A DNA stretch of 64,000 bases from Herbiconiux sp. (GTDB taxonomy: Bacteria > Actinomycetota > Actinomycetes > Actinomycetales > Microbacteriaceae). The DNA lies in the NCBI RefSeq assembly GCF_004297105.1, contig NZ_SCVE01000001.1, positions 79,996 through 143,995 on the forward strand, read 5' to 3'. The translations under genes were made by a program, and so were the position numbers. This document shows, piece by piece, positions 25,852-34,824 of this stretch (position 1 is its first letter; each line of letters starts with the position of its first letter). Under the pieces are notes generated by a model. It searched no databases, was not told the DNA's origin, and worked only from the letters and a program-made list of their open reading frames with translations.

Positions 25852-27423
25852 CTAGCTCGGCCCGGGATCTGCGGCCGACGACCTCGCGCTCCCGTGCTGC
25901 GCGCTCGGCACGAGGTCGGCGGCCGCGAGCAGCACCCAGAGCTCGGCGCGCCCCTGAAAGGTGTCGAGCGGCAGAGCCAGCTGCGCCGAGAGCTCGGCCA
26001 CCCGGGCCTTGAGGCTGTGCCGATGCATCCCGAGTTCACGGGCGGCCGGCTCCCAGGAACCGTTGTGCCGCAACCACACCGCCGCCTCGCGCAGCCGGCG
26101 CCGGCCGGCCTCGGAGTCGAGCTGGGTGCGCAACCGGGACCGCGCGATGTCGGCCACCTGCGACGACGCGAGCAGCCCGAACACGTTCTCGGCCACGAGC
26201 TGCTCGAACGAGAGCAGCCGGCCCGCCGGTGCACTGTCGAGGGCGCGGAGCGATTGGGTGATGGCGGATTCGATCTGATTCCAGGCCCCGGGGTCCGAAC
26301 GCCCGGCCCTCAACTGAGACGAGGAGAGCAGCCGCACCACCCCCTCGAGAGAGCTGCTGTCGCAGAGCACCAGCAGCTGACCGCCGTCGCCGGCCACGAA
26401 CAAGCGCCGCGGGGACCGGGCGGCGAGGCGCTCGAGAGAGTCCCGAATGCCCGAGCGCACCTCCGCGAGATTCACCGCGATCACGGTCACCGGCTCACGC
26501 GGCAACCCCATCGGCAACGATGCCAGCCCACGACGCACCGAGGCCACCCGGCCGTCGCGCAGCAGCCTCAGGAACTGCTCGAGGATCGAACGGAGACCGA
26601 TCCGCTGATCCTCCGCGTGCTCGAACGAGAGGCCGGCCAAGGCGGAGAGCATCGAGAGCACCGACTCGTCGGCGGCCGAGAACGGCTGCTCGCGCTCCAC
26701 GAACACGGCACCGAGCAGTCGCCCCGCCCGGCCGAGCGTGCGAACCGACCAGTTCGTGCCGCCGCGCGCGCCCCCGTCGTGGGCGCGCTGGCCCCGAGCG
26801 AGCAGTTCGGCCACCCGCTGCCGCGCGAACTCGCGGGCCGACGGAGTCGTGCCGAGGCCGCCGCTCTGCTCCACCACGCCGCCATCGGCGTCGAACACCC
26901 CGACGCCACTGCCGAGCACCACGGATGCGCGGTCGACCACCGCGGCCAGCCCGCCGCTCGAGGAGGCGGCGCGGGAGAGCGCATCCTGGGCGTCGAGGGT
27001 CCACTCGAGCTGCTCACGGGCCTCGGCCGCGAGGCGGTCGGCGATGAAACGGCTCACCGCGATGAAGGGGGTGGCGTACGGCACTTCGACGAGAGGGAGG
27101 CCGAGTCGTTCACAGGCCTCGACGAGGGCCGGCGGCGTGGTGCGCACCACCTCGGTGCCGAAGCCGAGCGCCACGACCCCGGCGGCACCCAGCCGGGCGA
27201 CGTACGAACCGTAGTCGTAGGAGGGGGAGAACTGCCGCCCCGTCGTCAGGAGCAGCTGACCCGGCTCGAGGAAGGGGCTGGGGTCGTCGAGGTCGGAGGA
27301 GTGCGACCAGAGCAGGGGTGCCGTGAGGCCCGGGGTCGCGGGCCGGACGGGCGTCGCGGGCGGCGTCAGCAGCTCCAGGCCAAGGCGGGGGCTGGCGAGC
27401 AGATCGGAGACGGTCGCGGGCAT
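25852..27423 (-). CDS. PucR-family transcriptional regulator
   Basis: A 523-residue protein with the PucR N-terminal ligand-binding domain (VSDLLASPRLGLELLTPP, LEPGQLLLTTGRQF, LGAAGVVALGFGTEV, LPLVEVPYATPF), a central GAF-like/GGDEF-like region, and a C-terminal HTH_30 domain (EAAVWLRHNGSWEPAARELGMHRHSLKARVAEL, read in parts). PucR proteins activate purine or amino-acid catabolic genes. It is divergently transcribed from gabT with 124 bp between the starts, which makes GABA catabolism the likely regulon (compare GabR/PucR-type GABA control in actinobacteria). Confidence 0.93.
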   Translation of the reverse strand: MPATVSDLLASPRLGLELLTPPATPVRPATPGLTAPLLWSHSSDLDDPSPFLEPGQLLLTTGRQFSPSYDYGSYVARLGAAGVVALGFGTEVVRTTPPALVEACERLGLPLVEVPYATPFIAVSRFIADRLAAEAREQLEWTLDAQDALSRAASSSGGLAAVVDRASVVLGSGVGVFDADGGVVEQSGGLGTTPSAREFARQRVAELLARGQRAHDGGARGGTNWSVRTLGRAGRLLGAVFVEREQPFSAADESVLSMLSALAGLSFEHAEDQRIGLRSILEQFLRLLRDGRVASVRRGLASLPMGLPREPVTVIAVNLAEVRSGIRDSLERLAARSPRRLFVAGDGGQLLVLCDSSSLEGVVRLLSSSQLRAGRSDPGAWNQIESAITQSLRALDSAPAGRLLSFEQLVAENVFGLLASSQVADIARSRLRTQLDSEAGRRRLREAAVWLRHNGSWEPAARELGMHRHSLKARVAELSAQLALPLDTFQGRAELWVLLAAADLVPSAQHGSARSSAADPGPS

Positions 27424-27444
27424 CCGGATTCCTCTCGACGGGTC

Positions 27445-27491
27445 TGCCGAACTGGCAGTGCATGTCGATGCTATCTCCGATCCGGCAGTGC
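27445..27491. promoter_or_regulatory. Candidate PucR operators between pucR and gabT
   Basis: An inverted repeat TGCCGAACTGGCA (27445-27457) is followed by two direct copies of GGCAGTGC (27454-27461 and 27484-27491), 30 bp apart or nearly three helical turns. Both lie within the 124-bp divergent promoter region. Site assignment is by position only. Confidence 0.5.
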
Positions 27492-27547
27492 GCTCGGGCC
27501 AGCTCTGGTTCTACCGTGGTGGCAGCGACCACGACAGGAGCCCGCCC

Positions 27548-28933
27548 ATGACCTCGCCTCTCACCACCGACACGGCCACGACGACAGCCACGACCGCCGC
27601 CACGACCGGTGGGCCGGCGCTCCGCCAGCAGCGCGATCTCGTCACCGAGCTCCCCGGCCCGCGCTCGCGCGCCCTGCACGCCCGCAAACTCGCCGCCGTG
27701 CCCGACGGCGTGGGCGTGATGCTGCCCATCTACGTGGAGGCTGCCGGCGGCGGAGTGCTGCGCGACATCGACGGCAACACCCTCATCGACTTCGGGTCGG
27801 GCATCGCGGTCACGGGCGTCGGCAACTCCGCGCCCGCCGTGGTGGAGGCCGTCACCCGCCAGGTGAACGCCTTCACCCACACCTGCTTCACCATCACCGG
27901 CTACGAGGGCTACATCGAGGTCGCCGAGGCGCTCAACAACCTGACTCCGGGCGACTTCGACAAGCGCACCGCCCTCTTCAACTCGGGTGCCGAGGCCGTC
28001 GAGAACGCCATCAAGATCGCTCGGCACTTCACCGGAAAGCAGGCCGTCGTGGCCTTCGACCACGCCTACCACGGCCGCACCAACCTCACGATGGCGCTCA
28101 CCGCCAAGTCGATGCCCTACAAGTCGGGCTTCGGCCCCTTCGCCCCCGAGGTGTACCGGGCGCCGATGTCCTACCCCTTCCGCGACGGCGGCGTCAGCGG
28201 AGCGGATGCGGCAGCCCGCGCCATCGACCAGATCGATAAGCAGATCGGCGCCGCGAATCTCGCCGCGCTCATCATCGAGCCCATCCAGGGCGAGGGCGGC
28301 TTCATCGTTCCCGCCGCCGGATTCCTCCCGGCACTCCAGGCCTGGGCCCGAGCGAACGACGTCGTGTTCATCGCCGACGAGGTGCAGACCGGCTTCGCCC
28401 GCACCGGGGCGATGTTCGCGAGCGAGCACGAGGGCATCGAGCCCGACCTGATCGTCACGGCGAAGGGAATCGCGGGCGGGCTCCCGCTCTCGGCCGTCAC
28501 CGGCCGCGCCGACATCATGAACTCGGCTCACGGCGGCGGCCTCGGCGGCACGTACACGGGCAACCCGATCGCCTGCGCGGCGGCGCTCGCCACCATCCGG
28601 AGCTACCTCGACGACGATCTCCTGGGCCGGGCCCGCGAGATCGAGGCCCTGTTCCGCGCCCGCCTCGAAGAGCTGCGCTCCACCGACCCGCGCATCGGCG
28701 ACGTGCGCGGCCGCGGCGCGATGCTGGCGATCGAGCTCGTCGACCCCGCGACGAAGGCTCCGGATGCGGCCCTCGCGGCCCGGGTCGCGGCGGCGGCCCA
28801 CGCGCAGGGCCTCGTGCTGCTCACCTGCGGGACGTACGGCAACGTCATCCGCTTCCTCCCGCCACTCACGATCGGCGACGCCCTCATCGCCGACGGCCTC
28901 GACGTGCTCCGCGACGCCCTCGCCGCCGCCTAA
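27548..28933 (+). CDS. gabT: 4-Aminobutyrate aminotransferase
   Basis: A 461-residue class III aminotransferase that converts GABA plus 2-oxoglutarate to succinic semialdehyde plus glutamate. The PLP Lys is K306 in DLIVTAKGIAGGLPLSAV. FIADEVQTGFARTG holds the cofactor Asp, and FNSGAEAVENAIKIAR binds the phosphate. The Thr-rich N-terminal 25 residues are a disordered extension. ATG 27548 follows ACAGGAGCCCGCCC. It is divergent from a PucR regulator and followed 16 bases after its stop by a 17-bp perfect inverted repeat. No gabD is adjacent. Confidence 0.95.
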   Translation: MTSPLTTDTATTTATTAATTGGPALRQQRDLVTELPGPRSRALHARKLAAVPDGVGVMLPIYVEAAGGGVLRDIDGNTLIDFGSGIAVTGVGNSAPAVVEAVTRQVNAFTHTCFTITGYEGYIEVAEALNNLTPGDFDKRTALFNSGAEAVENAIKIARHFTGKQAVVAFDHAYHGRTNLTMALTAKSMPYKSGFGPFAPEVYRAPMSYPFRDGGVSGADAAARAIDQIDKQIGAANLAALIIEPIQGEGGFIVPAAGFLPALQAWARANDVVFIADEVQTGFARTGAMFASEHEGIEPDLIVTAKGIAGGLPLSAVTGRADIMNSAHGGGLGGTYTGNPIACAAALATIRSYLDDDLLGRAREIEALFRARLEELRSTDPRIGDVRGRGAMLAIELVDPATKAPDAALAARVAAAAHAQGLVLLTCGTYGNVIRFLPPLTIGDALIADGLDVLRDALAAA

Positions 28934-28948
28934 CCCACCCCTCCTCCT

Positions 28949-29008
28949 CGCGAGACGGCGATTTTCGTCGCATAAGCGCCCGCTCAGGCCCAAAATCGCC
29001 GTCTCGCG
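28949..29008. repeat. Dispersed palindrome, GATTTT variant (after gabT)
   Basis: CGCGAGACGGCGATTTT (28949-28965) and AAAATCGCCGTCTCGCG (28992-29008) are exact 17-bp inverted repeats with a 26-base loop. The right side extends as GGCCCAAAATCG. It shares ACGG/CCGTC plus GATTTTGG with the copy at 46633. It sits right after the gabT stop. Confidence 0.88.
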
Positions 29009-29076
29009 CGGAGTCAGCTGGACAATTCGTGCCTCTCTCGGGTAGCTTCCAGGAACCGAGTGGATATGGGGTTTCT

Positions 29077-30843
29077 GTGACGAACTGCGTGCTGGCCGCG
29101 ACCGGATACGATTCTTGGCCGTTGGCCCTCGCCGCAGGATTGATCGCCGTGGGCGCGGGCACGGCCTGGTTGCTGGCCCGCCGCGGCCGGCGTCGCACCG
29201 CACTGTTCGCGGCCGCGCCCCTGCTCGTGGTGGCCCTGCTGGCCTCCGGAGCGGGCTCGGCCGCCCCCAGCTTCGCGGCAGAGGGCTCCGGCACCGGTAC
29301 CGGATGCGCCACCTCCAGCCCCGCGCCCGTGGTCACCCCCACGGCGCCCCCCACCACCACTCCCGTCGACTTCCAGCCCGGGGCCGCGGGCATCGGCGAC
29401 GACTACTTCCCGCTCGACGGCAACGGCGGCTACGACGTGCAGCACTACGACCTCGACCTGGCCTACGACCCCACCACCGACGTGCTCTCGGGCACCGTCA
29501 CCATCACCGCCCTGGCCACCCAGAACCTCTCCACGTTCAACCTCGACTTCGACACCCGGGACGTCGACGGCACCGACTCGATCGTGATCTCAGGCATCAC
29601 GGTCGACGGCACGGCCGCCGACTGGAGCCTCGCCAGCACCCAGATCAGTGCCGACACCGGCCAGCCGCAGGCACCGGGCAGCACCGACGCCGACGCGACT
29701 CCCCCTCGCACCGAGCTCACCGTCATCCCCGTGGCAGGAATCACCACGGGCTCCACCATCACGACCGCGGTGACCTACAGCGGCGTCCCGTTCGAGATCG
29801 ACGACGCATTCGGCGCCGCGGGCGTGTTCCACACCACCGACGGAGCCGTGATCGTCGGCCAGCCGCGCGTGGCCGCCGCCTGGTTCCCCTCGAACGACCA
29901 CCCGTCCGACAAGGCCACATTCAGCACCCGGATGACCGTTCCGGCAGGTCTCCAGGTCGTGGGCAACGGCCGTCTGGCCGGCCAGACCACCGACGGAGCA
30001 ACGACCACCTGGGACTGGGAGATGGACCAGCCGATGGCCACCTACCTGGCCACGGCCACGGTGGGCGACTACCAGATCACGGAGAACGAACAGGCCGGCA
30101 TCTCCTACTACAACGCCATCGCACCGAGTCTCTTCTCGGTGACGGCATCAGGCGGCGGAACCACCGTGGGCGACGTGGCGACCTCGATCTTCAACGACGA
30201 GCCCGAGGTGATCGACTTCCTCTCCGGCTACTTCGGCGCCTACCCGTTCTCCGAGGCCGGAGGAATCGCGATCGCCGACGTGCACCCCGGGCCGTCCGGC
30301 TATCTGCGGTACGCGCTGGAGAACCAGACCAGGCCGATCTATCCGCGCTGGGCCTTCCCGGCCGACGCCGATGCCTCCGTCGTGGTGCACGAACTGGCAC
30401 ACCAGTGGTACGGCGACAGTGTGGCGATCGACCGCTGGTCGGACATCTGGCTGAACGAGGGTTTCGCCACCTACGCCGAGTGGCTGTGGGAGGAGCACGA
30501 GGGTGGGGACACCACCGCGATGACGGCGCAGGCGGTGTACGACGACCCGAGCGACTACGACGATCCGTCCGCATTCTGGTCGACCGTGATCGCCGACCCG
30601 GGCGCGGCGGGCATCTTCGACGGTGCGACATACGGCAAGGGCGCGCTCACCCTGCAGGCGCTCCGCAACGAGGTCGGCGACCCCGCTTTCTTCGCGATCA
30701 TCAAGGGCTGGGCCACCGACAACGCGGGCGGCAACGGATCGACGGCGCAGTTCGAGGCCTACGCCTCATCCGTCGCCGGCACCGATCTCACCGCCTTCTT
30801 CGACACGTGGGTGCACTCGGACGTGAAACCCGCCACGCTCTAG
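29077..30843 (+). CDS. M1-family zinc metallopeptidase with an unusual sorting-signal-like N-terminus
   Basis: A secreted or membrane-anchored aminopeptidase-N-like enzyme of about 588 residues. Catalytic motif HELAH at 438-442 (VVVHELAHQWYGDS) binds zinc with E461 in NEGFATYAEW. The N-terminal beta domain (about 110-330) and ALENQ (a GAMEN-equivalent) are present. The first 40 residues are odd: LAATG at 6-10, a hydrophobic segment, then ARRGRRR. This is the layout of a C-terminal LPxTG-type sorting signal but at the N-terminus. A second hydrophobic segment (about 43-68) ends at a signal-peptidase-like AxA. GTG 29077 is chosen as start; ATG-less alternatives exist upstream at 29029. Linker residues 70-95 are Pro/Thr-rich. 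No long C-terminal ERAP domain is seen. Confidence 0.9.
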   Translation: MTNCVLAATGYDSWPLALAAGLIAVGAGTAWLLARRGRRRTALFAAAPLLVVALLASGAGSAAPSFAAEGSGTGTGCATSSPAPVVTPTAPPTTTPVDFQPGAAGIGDDYFPLDGNGGYDVQHYDLDLAYDPTTDVLSGTVTITALATQNLSTFNLDFDTRDVDGTDSIVISGITVDGTAADWSLASTQISADTGQPQAPGSTDADATPPRTELTVIPVAGITTGSTITTAVTYSGVPFEIDDAFGAAGVFHTTDGAVIVGQPRVAAAWFPSNDHPSDKATFSTRMTVPAGLQVVGNGRLAGQTTDGATTTWDWEMDQPMATYLATATVGDYQITENEQAGISYYNAIAPSLFSVTASGGGTTVGDVATSIFNDEPEVIDFLSGYFGAYPFSEAGGIAIADVHPGPSGYLRYALENQTRPIYPRWAFPADADASVVVHELAHQWYGDSVAIDRWSDIWLNEGFATYAEWLWEEHEGGDTTAMTAQAVYDDPSDYDDPSAFWSTVIADPGAAGIFDGATYGKGALTLQALRNEVGDPAFFAIIKGWATDNAGGNGSTAQFEAYASSVAGTDLTAFFDTWVHSDVKPATL

Positions 30844-30860
30844 CCCGAGAGGCGCTCGGT

Positions 30861-32123
30861 TCAGTCAGGCAGCCCGAGCACCCGTTCGAGATAGGCGTTG
30901 CGGAAGCGATGGGCCGGGTCGAGTCGCTCGGCGAGTGCCCGGAACTCCTCGAGGCGGTCGTACTGCGGCGCGATCTGCTCAGCGTCCAGCGAGAACCACT
31001 TGCCCCAGTGCGGACGCGGGGCGAACGGCGCGAGCGCCTCCTCGATCAGCGGGAGGAGAGCGCGCACGTCGCCCGGCCGATTGAACCAGGTGAAGTGGAT
31101 GGCCAGGCTGTCGCGAGCGAAGGCCGGGCTGAGCCACAGCCGATCGGAGGCGACGGTGCGGAGCTCGGTCACGAGCAAGGCCGGTGCGATCCGGTCGTCC
31201 AGGGCGCGCACAGCCTTGATCGCCTCGACGGCGTCGGCCACGTCGACGAAGTACTCGGTCTGGATCTCGTCGCCGGCGCTCGGGGTGACATCGGCACGGA
31301 AGTGCGGCAACCGTTCGAACCACGGTCCGGGAACGCCGCCCTGCGCCGTGGTGTTGTCGAGGTCGTCGCCGGCGGGCGACATCACGGCGTCTCCCGCAGG
31401 CCGCGCACCGAAGAACGATTCGGGCAGCTCGGGTGCGGCATCCATCCGCGACTTCACCCACGCCTGCTTGAGGGTCTCACCCGTCCAGTCCGTGAAGAGG
31501 CTCACGCTGTAGGCGCTCGACATGATGGCGTCGAACTCGTCGAGCACCGCATCCCAGGGCAGATCGAGGTAGATGTCCTGCCGCACCTGGTAGCTGGGCT
31601 GCACGTCGAGGATCACCGCAGTGACGATGCCGAGGGCTCCGAGCGACACGACGAAGCCGTCGAAGTCAGCGTCGCCGCGCTCGACCGTGACGAGATCACC
31701 TGAGCCCGTCACGAGTTGCAGGCCGGCCACCGCCGACGACAGGTTGCCGTTCCGCCGCCCGGATCCGTGGGTACCGGTGGCGATCGCGCCGGCCACGGAG
31801 ATGTGCGGCAGCGAACCGAGGTTGTGCAGAGCGAGGCCCTCCGCCTCGAGCTGCACCGCGAGCTCGGCGAAGCGCACGCCCGCGGGCACGGTCACACGCC
31901 GACGCGTGGGATCGACGACCGGATGCCCCGTGAGCCGTTCGAGCGAGATGAGCTCGCCCGAGCTGTCGGCGATGTCGTTGAACGAGTGCCGCGACCCGAG
32001 CGCCTTGACCCGGGTGCCCGAGCGCACGGCATCCGCGACCTCCTCCGCAGTGCGGGGAGTCACGACGCCACGGGCCGCGTAGTCGTGCGTACCCGCCCAG
32101 TTCGATCCGGGAGCGACTCTCAC
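30861..32123 (-). CDS. Alditol (xylitol/sorbitol) oxidase, VAO-type flavoprotein
   Basis: A 420-residue FAD oxidase like Streptomyces AldO. NWAGTHDYAARGVVTPRTAEEV opens the FAD domain; VKALGSRHSFNDIADS contains the GSRHSF site where the family attaches FAD covalently to His; SVAGAIATGTHGSGRRNGNLSSAV is the second FAD motif. The C-terminal half has HFRADVTPSAGDEIQTEYFV and HWGKWFSLDAEQIAPQYDR. AldO oxidises alditols such as xylitol and sorbitol to aldoses, making hydrogen peroxide. Relatives include L-gulonolactone-type oxidases, so the exact sugar is uncertain. It is 11 bp after metB on the same strand, an unexpected partner for transsulfuration genes. Confidence 0.88.
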   Translation of the reverse strand: MRVAPGSNWAGTHDYAARGVVTPRTAEEVADAVRSGTRVKALGSRHSFNDIADSSGELISLERLTGHPVVDPTRRRVTVPAGVRFAELAVQLEAEGLALHNLGSLPHISVAGAIATGTHGSGRRNGNLSSAVAGLQLVTGSGDLVTVERGDADFDGFVVSLGALGIVTAVILDVQPSYQVRQDIYLDLPWDAVLDEFDAIMSSAYSVSLFTDWTGETLKQAWVKSRMDAAPELPESFFGARPAGDAVMSPAGDDLDNTTAQGGVPGPWFERLPHFRADVTPSAGDEIQTEYFVDVADAVEAIKAVRALDDRIAPALLVTELRTVASDRLWLSPAFARDSLAIHFTWFNRPGDVRALLPLIEEALAPFAPRPHWGKWFSLDAEQIAPQYDRLEEFRALAERLDPAHRFRNAYLERVLGLPD

Positions 32124-32134
32124 GTCCGCACCGA

Positions 32135-33292
32135 CTACTTGCGGGGCAGCGCGGCGTCGAGGTCGGCGAGCAGGTCGTCGACCTGCTCGATGCCGACGGA
32201 GAGCCGGATGACGTTCTCGGGCACCTCGAGCGGCGTGCCCTTCACCGAGGCGTGCGTCATCTCCGAGGGGTAGCCGATGAGCGACTCCACACCACCGAGC
32301 GACTCGGCGAGCTGGAAGAGCCGCGTGGACTCAGCGAACTTGCGCGCCGCCTTCGGGCCGCCCTTGAGGGCGAGCGAGATCATGCCGCCGAACGAGCGCA
32401 TCTGGCGCTTCGCCAGTTCGTGCCCCGGATGCGTGGGCAGGCCCGGGTAGTACACCGCGTCGAGTGCGGAGTGGCCGACGAGGTGCTCGGCGATGGCCTG
32501 AGCGTTCGACGAGTGGCGGTCCATGCGCACCGCGAGCGTCTTGATGCCGCGGGTGGTGAGCCAGGCATCCATCGGTCCGGAGACGCCGCCCGAGGCGAAC
32601 TGCAGGAAGCGCACCTTCTCTTCGAGCGCGTCGTCGTTGAGCACCACCGCGCCGCCGAGGACGTCGGAGTGGCCGCCGAGGTACTTCGTGGTGGAGTGCA
32701 CCACGATGTCGGCACCCAGGGAGAGGGGCTGCTGCAGGTAGGGCGAGGCGAAGGTGTTGTCCACCACCACGAGGGCTCCGGCGGCGTGCCCGATCTCGGC
32801 GAGCTCGGCCACATCCGAGATCTTCATCAGGGGGTTCGAGGGGGTCTCGAGCCAGAGCAGCTTGGTCTTGCCGCCGGCGACGGCCTTCGAGACGGCCGCC
32901 AGGTCGCTCATCTCGACCACGACGTTCTCCACCCCCCACTTGCCGTGGATGCGCTCGATCAGGCGGTGGGTGCCCCCGTACACGTCGTTGCCGAGCACGA
33001 TGCGGTCGCCCGGTTCGAGCACGGCGCGCAGCAGGGCGTCCTCCGCCGCGAGGCCTGAGGCGAACGAGAGGCCGTGCTTCGCACCCTCGAGCGAAGCGAT
33101 CAGCGTCTCGAGCGAGGTGCGGGTGGGGTTGCCGCCGCGGGCGTACTCGTAGCCGCCGCGGAAGCCGCCGATGCCGTCTTGCACGAAGGTGGAGGTGAGG
33201 TACACGGGCGGGATGATCGCGCCGGTCGTGGGGTCGAATTCCTGCCCGGCGTGGATGGCGCGGGTCTCGAAGCTGTCAGTGTTCTTGGCCAT
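32135..33292 (-). CDS. metB: Cystathionine gamma-synthase/lyase family enzyme
   Basis: A 385-residue Cys/Met-metabolism PLP enzyme. K203 in HSTTKYLGGHSD forms the internal aldimine; YEYARGGNPTRTSLE contacts the phosphate; SFASGLAAEDALLRA and LLWLETPSNPLMKISDV are typical. MetB makes cystathionine from O-acyl-homoserine and cysteine, while closely similar proteins act as cystathionine gamma-lyase. It sits directly after cystathionine beta-synthase (43 bp gap), so a lyase role in reverse transsulfuration (methionine to cysteine) is at least as likely as the synthase role. Start is ATG 33292. Confidence 0.93.
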   Translation of the reverse strand: MAKNTDSFETRAIHAGQEFDPTTGAIIPPVYLTSTFVQDGIGGFRGGYEYARGGNPTRTSLETLIASLEGAKHGLSFASGLAAEDALLRAVLEPGDRIVLGNDVYGGTHRLIERIHGKWGVENVVVEMSDLAAVSKAVAGGKTKLLWLETPSNPLMKISDVAELAEIGHAAGALVVVDNTFASPYLQQPLSLGADIVVHSTTKYLGGHSDVLGGAVVLNDDALEEKVRFLQFASGGVSGPMDAWLTTRGIKTLAVRMDRHSSNAQAIAEHLVGHSALDAVYYPGLPTHPGHELAKRQMRSFGGMISLALKGGPKAARKFAESTRLFQLAESLGGVESLIGYPSEMTHASVKGTPLEVPENVIRLSVGIEQVDDLLADLDAALPRK

Positions 33293-33335
33293 GGTGGTCG
33301 CTTTCAGGGGGGTACAGACGAAGGAAGAGGGGTGG

Positions 33336-34703
33336 TCACGCTTCGCTGAGGAAGGTGAGCAGGTCTTGGCGGGTGATGACGGTGACGGGCTTGCCGTCGT
33401 CGGAGACCAGCAGCGCGGGCGACTGGGTGAGCGCCTGGCGAGCGGATGACACCGGCTCGTTCACGCCGATCAAGGGCAGGGCCGCGCCCACGAAGTCGGC
33501 CACCTTGTCGGTCATGGCGGCCTTGCCGCCGAACACCTGGTCGAGCAGGGTCTGCTCGTCGAGCGAGCCGACCACCTCGCCCATCACGACGGGAGGCTCC
33601 GCCGAGAGCACGGGCAGCTGCGAGACGCCGTAGGTGGTCATGATCTGGATGGCGTCGTGCACGGTGTCGCTCGGATGCGCGTGAACCAGAGCAGGAAGAC
33701 CCTCGCTCTTGAGCCCCAGCAGGTCACGCACCGTGGAACCCTCGTTCTCCGCCGCGAAACCGTAGGAGCGCATCCACTTCTCGTTGAAGATCTTGCCGAG
33801 ATAGCCGCGACCACCATCGGGAAGCAGCACCACGACGACCGCGGAGGCGGGCAGGTCGCGCGCCGCCTTCAGCGCAGCCACCACGGCGAGACCGCTGGAG
33901 CCGCCGACGAGGAGGCCCTCCTCGCGGGCGAGTCGCCGGGTCATGTCGAACGACTCCGCGTCGGACGCGGCGATGATCTCGTCGACCACGGTGCCGTCGT
34001 ACGCGGTGGGCCAGAAGTCCTCCCCCACACCCTCGACGAGATAGGGGCGACCGGTTCCACCCGAGTATACCGAGCCCTCGGGGTCGGCTCCGATGATCGT
34101 GACCCGGCCATCCGACACCTCTTTGAGGTACCGGCCGGTGCCGCTGATGGTGCCGCCGGTGCCGACGCCCGCCACGAAGTGAGTGACTTCGCCCTCGGTG
34201 TCGCGCCAGATCTCGGGGCCGGTGGTCTCGTAGTGGCTGAGCGGCCCGTTCTGGTTGGAGTACTGGTTCGGCTTGAAGGCACCCGGGATCTCGGTCACCA
34301 GCCGGTCGGAGACCGAGTAGTACGAGCTCGGGTCTTCAGGAGCCACGGCGGTGGGCGTCACCACGATCTCGGCGCCGTAGGCGGTGAGCACGTTGCGCTT
34401 GTCGTCGCCGACCTTGTCGGGCAGCACGAAGACGCAACGGTAGCCGCGCTGCTGCGCCACGAGGGCGAGGCCGATGCCGGTGTTGCCCGAGGTGGGCTCC
34501 ACGATGGTGCCGCCGGGCTTCAGCAGGCCTTCGCGCTCCGCTGCATCGATGATGCGGGTGGCGATCCGGTCTTTCGACGAGCCGCCGGGGTTCAGGTACT
34601 CGACCTTGACGAGCACGGTGGCGGCGATGCCCTCCGTGACGCTGTTGAGCTTCACGAGCGGGGTGTTGCCGACGAGATCGATGACGCTGTTCGCGTACTT
34701 CAT
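33336..34703 (-). CDS. cbs: Cystathionine beta-synthase
   Basis: A 455-residue fold-type II PLP enzyme. NPGGSSKDRIATRIIDAAE contains the PLP Lys (K44), PTSGNTGIGLALVAQQRGY binds the phosphate, and GVGTGGTISGTGRYLKE is the cofactor glycine loop. Two C-terminal CBS domains (about 335-455) form a Bateman module that may bind adenosyl ligands. The enzyme condenses homocysteine with serine (or activated serine) to cystathionine. First gene of a cbs-metB-alditol oxidase run. No haem-binding N-terminus is present, unlike the mammalian enzyme. Confidence 0.95.
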   Translation of the reverse strand: MKYANSVIDLVGNTPLVKLNSVTEGIAATVLVKVEYLNPGGSSKDRIATRIIDAAEREGLLKPGGTIVEPTSGNTGIGLALVAQQRGYRCVFVLPDKVGDDKRNVLTAYGAEIVVTPTAVAPEDPSSYYSVSDRLVTEIPGAFKPNQYSNQNGPLSHYETTGPEIWRDTEGEVTHFVAGVGTGGTISGTGRYLKEVSDGRVTIIGADPEGSVYSGGTGRPYLVEGVGEDFWPTAYDGTVVDEIIAASDAESFDMTRRLAREEGLLVGGSSGLAVVAALKAARDLPASAVVVVLLPDGGRGYLGKIFNEKWMRSYGFAAENEGSTVRDLLGLKSEGLPALVHAHPSDTVHDAIQIMTTYGVSQLPVLSAEPPVVMGEVVGSLDEQTLLDQVFGGKAAMTDKVADFVGAALPLIGVNEPVSSARQALTQSPALLVSDDGKPVTVITRQDLLTFLSEA

Positions 34704-34824
34704 GTGGGTGTCCTTGATTGGGAATCGGGGTCTGCAGAGAGAGGGTTGCCGCTCAGCGACAACAACAGAAGAGATTCACGCCCACGGAACCATCCTAACC
34801 CCGGGCGACCCGACCCAGGGTGGC

